DNA from: Rhodothermales bacterium
GTDB taxonomy: Bacteria > Bacteroidota > Rhodothermia > Rhodothermales > Bin80
Reading direction: 5' to 3'
NCBI GenBank assembly: GCA_022822185.1
Contig: JAJECE010000034.1
Coordinates: 1 to 33,945 of the forward strand
DNA length: 33,945 nucleotides
Shown here: positions 25,786-32,563 of the stretch, piece by piece
Layout: every line of letters starts with the position of its first letter
Numbering within the stretch: position 1 is the stretch's first letter
Notes under the pieces: model-generated
Databases searched by the model: none
Told to the model about the DNA's origin: nothing
Seen by the model: only the letters and a program-made list of their open reading frames with translations
Translations under genes and position numbers: made by a program

Positions 25786-27225
25786 CCACCCGTCCGCAGC
25801 CTCCCGCAGTTGTATGTGCTGTTTTGGCAGGAGTGACCAGCACCAGTTCCCATGCGGGGTACCGGGGAAATTCATGCGGGCCTCACTGCCGAGTTCCAGG
25901 ATATCCTGCACGGGCAGGATCACCATGTTCGCTGCTGAACTTAGACACCGCTCAACAGCCTTCCTGCATACATCATCATCAGACTGGATTCCCAGATAGT
26001 CCTTTGCAAAATTATGCTCATACTCGGTCAGCGTGTTCCACCAGCCGAGCAGGGTATTATTATCGTGGGTACCGGTATATACGCATTGATTGGGCGCATA
26101 GTTGTGTGGCAGATGCAGATTATCCATCCCTGCATCAAACCCAAACTGAAGGACAGCCATCCCGGGGAACGCGTTCGCCTGCATCAGTTTGATGACATCC
26201 GGTGTAATCACGCCGAGGTCCTCGGCAAGGATGGGCAGGGCGCCTAGTTTTTCGGTAAGCTGGTCAAAGAAGGGTTGCCGGGGACCGGGGACCCAGTGTC
26301 CGTGGACCGCGGTCTCTTCGGTTGCCGGGATCTCCCAGTAGCCGGCAAATCCTCGAAAATGGTCCAGACGGACGCTGTCGCACAGGCAGAGGGCCCGCTT
26401 CATGCGGCGAACCCACCAGTCGAACCCATCGGTTTCCATTGCTTTCCAGCGATAGATCGGATTCCCCCAGCGTTGTCCGGTTTTGCTAAAAAAATCCGGT
26501 GGAACACCGGCAACAACCAGTGGCTCACCGGCCTCATCAAGTTCAAACAAGTCGGGATGCGCCCACACATCCACGCTGTCATGTGCGACATAAATCGGCA
26601 GATCTCCCATGATCCGGATTCCTTTCTCTTTACAATGCGCATGGAGCCTTCTCCACTGGCAATCAAAAACGAATTGTTCAAAGAGATAGAATTGAATCTC
26701 CGACGAGTCTGCTTCTATGGTGTCTGGTCTGGGTGGTTTGCGGTCCTCTGCGGACCAAGTTGTCCAGATCCGGTTCCGGTACTGTACTTTTCGCGCCTGA
26801 AAGGCGGCATAGGGAAGCAGCCAATCTTTTTCTTGATGAATGAAGGAGGTAAACTCGTCTGTTTTCGGCTGTTTCGCAAACCGTGCGAACGCTTGCCGGA
26901 GCAAAGCAGATTTGTAGTTGGAAACGCTCGGATAGTCGACACTGCCGTCTGGATGCGGATAATTGGTGTTGATTTCCGCTTCGGTGGACCATCCATCCTG
27001 CACCATCAGTTCGGGGCTGATCAGGAGCGGGTTTCCTGCGAAGGATGCAGGGCTTGCATAGGGAGAATCTCCCAGCCCCACAGGACACACCGGGAGTAAC
27101 TGCCACCAGGTCTGACCGGCTTCTGCCAGCGTATCCACAAATCTCCATGCTTCCGGTCCTAGATCTCCAATCCCGAATCGGGTGGGCAGAGAGGTCACAT
27201 GTAACAGGAGTCCACTGGACCGCAT
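25738..27225 (-). CDS. malQ: 4-alpha-glucanotransferase (amylomaltase, GH77)
   Basis: Disproportionates malto-oligosaccharides by moving alpha-1,4-glucan segments between chains. The 495-residue product begins RSSGLLLHVTSLPTRFGIGD, the canonical bacterial amylomaltase start, and has the family motif GLGDSPYASPASFAGNPLLI. The nucleophile is Asp288 (SVRLDHFRGFAGYWEIPA), the acid/base Glu335 (PILAEDLGVITPDV) and the third acid Asp388 (YTGTHDNNTLLGWW). The open frame reaches 27312, but ATG 27225 matches the family and avoids overlap with the divergent acetyltransferase gene at 27279. Its 3' end overlaps convergent glgX by 48 bp. It completes the glucan cluster by recycling chains released by GlgX. 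Confidence 0.94.
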   Translation of the reverse strand: MRSSGLLLHVTSLPTRFGIGDLGPEAWRFVDTLAEAGQTWWQLLPVCPVGLGDSPYASPASFAGNPLLISPELMVQDGWSTEAEINTNYPHPDGSVDYPSVSNYKSALLRQAFARFAKQPKTDEFTSFIHQEKDWLLPYAAFQARKVQYRNRIWTTWSAEDRKPPRPDTIEADSSEIQFYLFEQFVFDCQWRRLHAHCKEKGIRIMGDLPIYVAHDSVDVWAHPDLFELDEAGEPLVVAGVPPDFFSKTGQRWGNPIYRWKAMETDGFDWWVRRMKRALCLCDSVRLDHFRGFAGYWEIPATEETAVHGHWVPGPRQPFFDQLTEKLGALPILAEDLGVITPDVIKLMQANAFPGMAVLQFGFDAGMDNLHLPHNYAPNQCVYTGTHDNNTLLGWWNTLTEYEHNFAKDYLGIQSDDDVCRKAVERCLSSAANMVILPVQDILELGSEARMNFPGTPHGNWCWSLLPKQHIQLREAADGWLRHITIQSGRLGTQN

Positions 27226-27278
27226 TGCTTCGTATGAGCGTAAAAACTCTGCAAACTTCCTTCCGATGATTTCGTGCC

Positions 27279-27734
27279 ATGCAGACCAGAATTCAGATCC
27301 AGATTGCCACACCTGACGAACTGTCCGGTATCGTACGCCTTTTTGATGGTTACCGGCAGTTTTACGGAATGGACTCTGACCCTGCAGGGGCCCGGGCTTT
27401 TCTCACTGAGCGAATGCAGCGTCGCGAGTCCGTCATCCTTGTCGCCACGGCAAAGGATGGGGGATCTGTTGGATTTGTGCAGCTTTACCCGGCATTTTCA
27501 TCGGTGCGTATGGGGCGAATCCTGATTCTGAATGACTTATATGTAGCACTGGACTGGCGCGGTCAGGGGATTGGGGAGCAATTGATGGAAGCAGCGAGGG
27601 AGCATGCTGAGCAGAGCGGATGCATTGCTCTGGAGCTGGCAACGGAAAAAACCAATGAGCGGGCCCGGTATCTCTATGAGAAACTCGGCTATTCACGAGA
27701 CGATACGTTCGTCCACTATGCACTGGATCTTTAG
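27279..27734 (+). CDS. GNAT family N-acetyltransferase
   Basis: A 151-residue single-domain GNAT enzyme, expected to transfer acetyl from acetyl-CoA to an amine. The core shows VILVATAKDGGSVGFVQLYP, the catalytic-strand region ILILNDLYVALDWRG, the acetyl-CoA pyrophosphate-binding loop RGQGIGEQLMEAA, and the terminal ALELATEKTNERARYLYEKL then GY motif. Length is normal for the family. It diverges from malQ with 53 bp between start codons, so the promoters must be very close together. The substrate cannot be told from sequence, and the gene has no obvious functional tie to the glucan genes. Confidence 0.88.
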   Translation: MQTRIQIQIATPDELSGIVRLFDGYRQFYGMDSDPAGARAFLTERMQRRESVILVATAKDGGSVGFVQLYPAFSSVRMGRILILNDLYVALDWRGQGIGEQLMEAAREHAEQSGCIALELATEKTNERARYLYEKLGYSRDDTFVHYALDL

Positions 27735-28122
27735 ACGAATCCGCATGGCCGCACGGCCACGGATGATGTCCTTAAATCTCCCTTTCCCCCAGCTTTCCGA
27801 AGTATTCGTTGCAGAAACACTTAAATCTCCGTGAATCTAATTGGGATTCGTGTCGGTATCAGCGCATCATCATCCAGTTCCACCGTATATAGACACACGG
27901 TTACGCTGGATAAATCACTGTGGAAACGCGAAGCAATCATCTGCGGGGGAACTCCGCACGATGATTTACCATGGCGGAGTCATGCAGGATTTTCTGAATT
28001 CCTCGGATCATGGATCGTCCCGTACGGAACTTTGCAGGCACAATGAAATTTTTACATAAAACACCTATACTTTATGTGCTTAGACATTGTTGCTGTTCCT
28101 GTTCATTCCTCTCACAACTTCC
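27735..28122. other. Intergenic region upstream of the GHKL-nuclease/methyltransferase operon
   Basis: About 390 bases without a recognisable gene. It contains an 11-bp direct repeat CTTAAATCTCC at 27771-27781 and 27820-27830, and the inverted repeat ACATAAA/TTTATGT at 28054-28077 just before the operon. Open frames here give no recognisable product. It probably holds the operon promoter. Confidence 0.5.
28054..28077. promoter_or_regulatory. Inverted repeat before the GHKL-nuclease gene, possible operator
   Basis: Perfect 7-bp arms ACATAAA (28054-28060) and TTTATGT (28071-28077) with a 10-nt spacer holding CCTATAC, whose TATACT (28066-28071) resembles a -10 box. It lies about 46 bp before the ATG at 28123. 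A dyad overlapping a promoter is the expected layout for repression of a restriction-modification operon. This is inference; no controller gene is visible. Confidence 0.35.
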
Positions 28123-30171
28123 ATGGTGCCAATAAAACAAAGGGAAGTCTACCAGACAAGAATCTCCCGTATGACGGTAGACAAATTGGGAGTTCGCCTC
28201 TATGATCGTGTCAGTGCGGTAGTGGCTGAACTTGTGGCGAATGCGTATGATGCAGATGCCGAAAATGTTTGTATACGGGTTCCCCTGAGTACACTGCTTG
28301 CGCGGCGAAATCCCGAGACGGGGCAAATTCAAGAATACGAGTATATGATTGAGGTCCGGGATGACGGGCACGGAATGACTCCCTCGGAAGCAAATGAGCA
28401 TTTTCTCTGGGTGGGAAAAGACCGGCGCATTGAACAAGGCAAAACATCCCGGAATTTGAACCGACCGGTCATGGGGCGAAAAGGTATCGGTAAACTTGCA
28501 CCCTTCGGGATTTGCAGAATCATTGAGATCATTTCCGCTGGTGGAGATAAAACCGATGATGGTTACATCGTTTCTCACTTCATTATGGACTATGATAAGA
28601 TCCTGGAACACAGCGACGAGCCGGTCGAAATGGAGAAAGGAAGATTGGATCGGACCTATCATAAAGTGCAGGGAACCACTATACGCCTCAAAAATTTTCT
28701 TCCCAAGCGTGTTCCTGATCTAACTACATTCCATCGACAATTAGCGGTTCGATTCGGACTCCGACAGGCTGCGTTCAGGGTTAAGGTGGAGGACACGTGG
28801 AATCCTGCAGAAAATCCGCCCTTTGAAGTCAGTGAATTTGGGGTTCCGCTGATGGAGAATACCCGTGTTGAACTTTCTGAATATCCAATAGAACTGAAAG
28901 ACGGGAGGAATCTTCCTGTTACAGGATGGATGGGACTTGCAAAAGAGGCCTATAAAAATGAGGAGTCAGCCGGGGTCAGGATCTATACCCGCGGGAAAAT
29001 TGTCGCTACAACCAGAGATTTTGAGAGGCCTGCGGGCTTTACCGGGGAGTTCACTCTCCGCTCCTATCTGGTAGGTGAAATTCATGCCGAGTGGCTTGAT
29101 GAAGACGAGGGGGAAGACCTGATTACAACCGACCGGCAGGACATTCTCTGGGAATCGGATTATGGAAGAGCCCTTCGGAAATGGGGAGCGGAGCGTATCA
29201 AGGAAATTGGGGCGGCCTCACGTAAGCCCCGCAGAGACCGTGTTGAGGACCTGTTCATGGGGGTTGCCGGACTGGAAGAAAAAGCGAATACCCGCTTCGC
29301 AGACGCAGAAGTGATCAAAACGGCGGTGGCACTTGGAAAACAAATCGGACGGTTTGCGGCAGAAGATGAGTTGCAAGATCAGGAATATGTGGGAGGTCTC
29401 GTCGAGTTCATTCTATCTGTGACTCCCCATAAGGCACTGATGGAGGCCCTTGGGGAATTCCGCCAAGAGGCGTTAGGGGAAGAGGGGGGAGTAGAGCAGC
29501 TTCTTGATCTTTTTTCCAAGACCCGGATTGCGGAGATGGCCTCGTATGCTCAACTTGCCTACGAACGTGTTGAAGCGATTCGCCGCCTTCAGCAGATGAT
29601 TGACGATCAATCAGCCGAGTCCGTACTTCAGAATGTCATTGCGGAGGCTCCTTGGCTGATCGAACCAACATGGACTCCCATCACGGTAAACCAGGGCTTG
29701 AAACTGTTCCTTCAGCGATTCGAGAAGTACTATCGGGATCGGTCTGGTGAAGATGTAACCCTTGCAATTCGTCATGTTAACAAGCGGCCGGATTTTACAT
29801 TGATCCATATGGGACGAAAGCTCCATATTGTTGAGATCAAGGCCGTCGGTCATTCATTTGGGAACGAAGACTGGGATCGACTCCATAATTATCTGGAGGC
29901 ATTCTCGGAGTTTTTCGAGAAGAATAAGCATTTAGCAGGGAAGTTTCAGGACGGATGGATCGTTGATCTGGTCTGTGATGAGGTTCACATTACTGAGCGA
30001 AATATGAGACTGGCCTACCAATACTGGAGGGATCAAGAGGGACGGATAGAACGGATTTCCTGGGATGATTTTCTTGCAAGAGCGGTGAAAGCGAATGAGG
30101 AGTTTCTCAATGCTCAGGACCAGGTCAGGGATCAAGCGACACAACTGTCTACCGAGCGTACAGAACAGTGA
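28123..30171 (+). CDS. MORC-like GHKL ATPase fused to PD-(D/E)XK nuclease-like domain
   Basis: A 682-residue fusion with an N-terminal GHKL (Hsp90/MutL/MORC-type) ATPase. It shows the N-box AELVANAYDADAE (Glu36, Asn40), G1 box VRDDGHGM (Asp80/81) and G2 loop GRKGIGKLAPFG (118-129). A transducer-like middle region includes Gln/Arg-rich TTDRQDILWE (about 335-344), reminiscent of the MutL/MORC S5 domain. After a helical linker, residues about 497-625 resemble a restriction-type nuclease: Asp557 (KRPDFTL) and Glu571-x-Lys573 (HIVEIKAVG) form a PD-(D/E)XK signature. The start is taken as ATG 28123; the frame also allows TTG 28087. The gene overlaps the cytosine methyltransferase by 4 bp (GTGA). 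Established work describes prokaryotic MORC homologues in restriction-modification operons; exact activity here is inferred. Confidence 0.82.
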   Translation: MVPIKQREVYQTRISRMTVDKLGVRLYDRVSAVVAELVANAYDADAENVCIRVPLSTLLARRNPETGQIQEYEYMIEVRDDGHGMTPSEANEHFLWVGKDRRIEQGKTSRNLNRPVMGRKGIGKLAPFGICRIIEIISAGGDKTDDGYIVSHFIMDYDKILEHSDEPVEMEKGRLDRTYHKVQGTTIRLKNFLPKRVPDLTTFHRQLAVRFGLRQAAFRVKVEDTWNPAENPPFEVSEFGVPLMENTRVELSEYPIELKDGRNLPVTGWMGLAKEAYKNEESAGVRIYTRGKIVATTRDFERPAGFTGEFTLRSYLVGEIHAEWLDEDEGEDLITTDRQDILWESDYGRALRKWGAERIKEIGAASRKPRRDRVEDLFMGVAGLEEKANTRFADAEVIKTAVALGKQIGRFAAEDELQDQEYVGGLVEFILSVTPHKALMEALGEFRQEALGEEGGVEQLLDLFSKTRIAEMASYAQLAYERVEAIRRLQQMIDDQSAESVLQNVIAEAPWLIEPTWTPITVNQGLKLFLQRFEKYYRDRSGEDVTLAIRHVNKRPDFTLIHMGRKLHIVEIKAVGHSFGNEDWDRLHNYLEAFSEFFEKNKHLAGKFQDGWIVDLVCDEVHITERNMRLAYQYWRDQEGRIERISWDDFLARAVKANEEFLNAQDQVRDQATQLSTERTEQ

Positions 30172-31472
30172 AGGCGGTTAGTCTCTTTTCGAATTGCGGG
30201 GCCGGCGATGTTGGCTATGCTGCGGCCGGCTTCAAGTTTGCGGTGATTGCTGAAATCATCAAAAGGCGTTTAGTGATTGCATCCATCAACCACCCGGATG
30301 CCGCGTCTGTTCACGGAGATCTGCGTAAAACATGGCCTGTTGCGGTGGATGCATTCATAGAGACACATGGCCTTGAGTCTCCGGCACTGCTCACCGGGTG
30401 CCCGCCTTGTCAGGACATGAGTTCTGCCCAGAGCAGGCGGGGGCTGGAGGCCGACCCGGATGCGGGTTCGCGTGACGGCAGGAACCTGCTGGTTCTTCCG
30501 CTTGCGCATGCAGCCAATGAATTGAAACCAACCTTTGTAGTCGTTGAGAATGTTCCTGCATTTCTACGGCGAAAGGTGCGTGACCCGTCCACCCATGCAC
30601 CGATTTCCGCTGCAAAACTGCTCTGTCGCCGACTGAAGGATCACTATGATGTCTATCCGATCTTAGTGAATCTCAGCGAATTTGGGGTTCCACAGAATAG
30701 AAACCGTGCGTTCCTGACCTTCGTGCGCAAGGGTACAGCCGCTCTGGATATCCTTAAGCGTTCCGGGAAAACCCCCTTTCCCGCTCCGACACACGGTGGA
30801 CCGGGACTTCCAGAGGAGGTCACTATTGATCAGGCCCTGCGTGAACTAGGCCTGTCTTCGCTTGATTCCAGATCAGAAATGTCCGCCCGGTCCAGAAATG
30901 AACCAATGCATCAAGTTCCACGGATGAAGGATCGTTACTATGCAATGGTCGCCTCAATTCCTCCGGGAAGTGGTGCAAGTGCCTGGGAGACCGACCAGTG
31001 TTCCAAATGCGGTCATGTTGACGTACCGCCGGAAATCGCCACCTGTCCCCGCTGTAAAGAACCCCTTCTTCGCCCGATTTGCCGTGAACCGGATGGGGCC
31101 TGGCGTTTGGTTCAGGGATTCCGTAATTCAAGCTATCGGCGAATGGCTCCGGATCAACCAGCAGCTACGATCACGACTGCAAGTGGGCACCTCAGCAGTG
31201 ACCGTACACCTCATCCCTGGGAAAATAGAGTGCTGAGCCCCGCTGAATGTGCTTTTTTACAAACGTTTCCATCCGATTTTAAGTGGGGAGATGCCATTGA
31301 TAGATGGGGACACACGCCCGTTCGAAAGATGATTGGCGAGGCTGTTCCACCACGCTTTACGGAATTGCATGGCAGAATATTGGCCGCACTCCACCAAGGC
31401 AGAGATTTGCCTCCAACTATTGATTATAACGATCAACATTGCGTCGCGGCCCGCACCAAGCTTGATGCATGA
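30168..31472 (+). CDS. DNA (cytosine-5-)-methyltransferase with zinc ribbon in the recognition region
   Basis: A 434-residue C5 cytosine methyltransferase using SAM to methylate DNA. Motif I is SLFSNCGAGDVGYAAAGF, atypical beside the usual FxGxGG. Motif IV TGCPPCQDMSSAQ has catalytic Cys81, motif VI is VVVENVPAF (Glu127) and motif VIII is QNRNRAFL (176-183). Motif IX lies around ATITTASGHLSSDRTPHPW, and motif X is KMIGEAVPPRFTELHGRIL. Between VIII and IX, in the target-recognition region, Cys278/281 and Cys293/296 (CSKC...CPRC) form a zinc ribbon. The start is GTG 30168, overlapping the preceding stop (GTGA), so the genes are coupled. It should protect self DNA against the GHKL-nuclease partner. 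Target sequence cannot be read from the protein. Confidence 0.92.
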   Translation: MKAVSLFSNCGAGDVGYAAAGFKFAVIAEIIKRRLVIASINHPDAASVHGDLRKTWPVAVDAFIETHGLESPALLTGCPPCQDMSSAQSRRGLEADPDAGSRDGRNLLVLPLAHAANELKPTFVVVENVPAFLRRKVRDPSTHAPISAAKLLCRRLKDHYDVYPILVNLSEFGVPQNRNRAFLTFVRKGTAALDILKRSGKTPFPAPTHGGPGLPEEVTIDQALRELGLSSLDSRSEMSARSRNEPMHQVPRMKDRYYAMVASIPPGSGASAWETDQCSKCGHVDVPPEIATCPRCKEPLLRPICREPDGAWRLVQGFRNSSYRRMAPDQPAATITTASGHLSSDRTPHPWENRVLSPAECAFLQTFPSDFKWGDAIDRWGHTPVRKMIGEAVPPRFTELHGRILAALHQGRDLPPTIDYNDQHCVAARTKLDA

Positions 31473-31483
31473 TTTGGAATCAT
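31469..31483 (+). terminator. Weak hairpin at the end of the methyltransferase gene
   Basis: ATGATT-TGG-AATCAT forms a 6-bp AT-rich stem that includes the methyltransferase stop codon and is followed by CGTTTATTG. The stem is weak and the T-tract poor, so it is only a possible terminator. The next 160 bases (31484-31642) show no gene. Confidence 0.25.
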
Positions 31484-31730
31484 CGTTTATTGATAGTTTT
31501 GAAATCCATTCACGATCATGGGGGCTCCATAATTCTCGAAGTAGCAGTATTTCTTAATTTGAATTGCTGTTCTCCGTCGGCCATCGTCTGGATTATATGT
31601 ACATGAACAATATGCCTTATCTCAGTTGTCATTGATGCCTCCTTAGTGTCCCTAGACAATCCCGGTGCAATGGAGTTCTGAGAGCGTGTGATGCGTGGAC
31701 TCCAACAAATAGGAAGGAAGACTGGGATTT

Positions 31731-31847
31731 CTGATTCGCCTCAATGGAATGACTGCTGCGGGGGATCATCAGGTGCGGTGGGAGAGTGCACTGAAGGCCA
31801 GCGGCGTGTACTTCGTACAGATGCATGCAGACGGTGTACTCCGCTAG
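31731..31847 (+). pseudogene. Orphan fragment of a T9SS-type C-terminal sorting / FlgD-like Ig domain
   Basis: The frame from 31731 reads through AAGDHQVRWESALKASGVYF then VQMHADG to a TAG. This is the last-but-one segment of the type A sorting domain that ends secreted proteins in this lineage; compare PAGRHSVLFNGAGLASDTYI in the protein at the right edge. A stop (31710-31712) precedes it in frame, and the usual YPNPFNPST start and the basic KxxLLK end are missing. It is a coding relic inside the inverted-repeat-bounded segment, not a gene. Confidence 0.6.
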
Positions 31848-32105
31848 CCCTGCCATGTACTGACAAAAAATACTTAACAATGGGCTCTTATCCCCGAAGT
31901 TGCCCTTCGTTCGCCTCTGTTTTTGCCGGGTTAGACGCAAGAATTTACGTCATTTCCCTGAATCAGTGTCTGGAAAATGCTCCCGATTCGTGTGTTTCGC
32001 GCCTTGGAGTGGACAAAATTAGGGGAGGACAAAAAATCCCTTCTGCCAGCACACAGCGGAGGCAGGCTTCGGGCACTGGATGGTTTATGGATCAAAATGT
32101 GAGAT

Positions 32106-32123
32106 TTACTGTCGTTAGACACT
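32106..32123 (+). repeat. 18-bp repeat shared with the left edge of the window
   Basis: TTACTGTCGTTAGACACT matches TTACTGTCGCTAGACACT at 125-142 in 17 of 18 positions, in the same orientation and about 32 kb apart. In both places it is the outer end of insertion-like sequence. Confidence 0.65.
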
Positions 32124-32133
32124 AAGATTCGGA

Positions 32134-32390
32134 AGACGTTTGGGGCTCAAGTATGTGGTTGTTGATGGGAGACCAGGGGATCCTGAAGCAAACGCAGATC
32201 CAGGAGGAGGTCATGCCGGCGGGGCTGAACTAGATTACCACCGTGCAAAAGAGCCGGATTCAAGAGGTCGTGGACAAAGACGCAGCATATGAGCCCCGCT
32301 AGATGGATAATTTCAATCTGATTGCTCAGCAAATTGATCTGAGTACACAACGTGGACATTTAGAGCAGTCTAATCCCGAAAAACCAGACT
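32134..32390 (+). pseudogene. IS1634-like transposase fossil
   Basis: Translated in pieces, this stretch resembles the internal part of IS1634/IS4-type transposases. RLGLKYVVV (from 32137) shifts frame into GDQGILKQTQIQEEVMPAGL, followed by a TAG where family members have Trp (aWITa-like context), then ITTVQKSRIQEVVDKDAA, another stop, and MDNFNLIAQQIDL. At least one frameshift and two nonsense changes are present, and both ends of the gene are missing. It starts only about 10 bp beyond the terminal repeat at 32106-32123, so that repeat may have inserted into it or belong to it. Between 32391 and 32533 I see nothing further. Confidence 0.6.
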
Positions 32391-32533
32391 AAAAAGCATT
32401 GCTCAGATTCTCTCTGGCTTTATCCACGGGCGATCCGGTGACTTGGGAAAATTCGTTCTGTTTTTCGCTTCCCGCTGATGCCCCTAGGCAATTGCTTGGT
32501 CTCTCAGAAAGTTACAGAGTCTGCATTTTTCCC

Positions 32534-32559
32534 AAAAGGCACCGAACTGCTTGTTCGCC
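32534..32559 (-). terminator. Candidate terminator of the Calx-beta protein gene
   Basis: On the minus strand GGC-GAAC-aagca-GTTC-ggt-GCC-TTTT forms a 7-bp stem with a 3-nt bulge followed by four T, starting 4 nt after the stop codon of the gene that ends at 32564. Confidence 0.45.
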
Positions 32560-32563
32560 GGCA

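Larger units (their letters stand above)
31643..32125. mobile_element. 483-bp segment bounded by imperfect terminal inverted repeats (IS or MITE remnant)
   Basis: The left end TTAGTGTCCCTAGACA (31643-31658) and right end, reverse complement TTAGTGTCTAACGACA (32125-32110), match at 12 of 16 positions with the outer eight identical. The right end is nearly the same as the repeat at 125-142. No transposase frame lies inside; instead it holds a fragment of a T9SS sorting domain. It looks like an internally replaced or decayed element. Target-site duplication is unclear. Confidence 0.45.

Noticed and set aside
26275..27099. Long open frame (274 codons) on the plus strand opposite malQ
   Set aside because: It is antisense to a gene with all GH77 catalytic motifs, has no recognisable domain, and is the kind of open frame expected opposite GC-rich coding sequence.
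27226..27312. Longer malQ start at 27312
   Set aside because: It would overlap the divergent acetyltransferase start, and the added residues are not part of amylomaltases, which begin right at the RSSGLLLH-type motif.
125..32123. The two 18-bp direct repeats as attL/attR of a single 32-kb integrative element
   Set aside because: The repeats behave like insertion-sequence ends (a similar inverted partner lies nearby in each place), there is no integrase or tRNA next to either, and the interval holds ordinary glucan-metabolism genes.
31688..32125. 145-codon ORF spanning the inverted-repeat-bounded segment
   Set aside because: It is in a different frame from the recognisable sorting-domain fragment, and its product resembles nothing.
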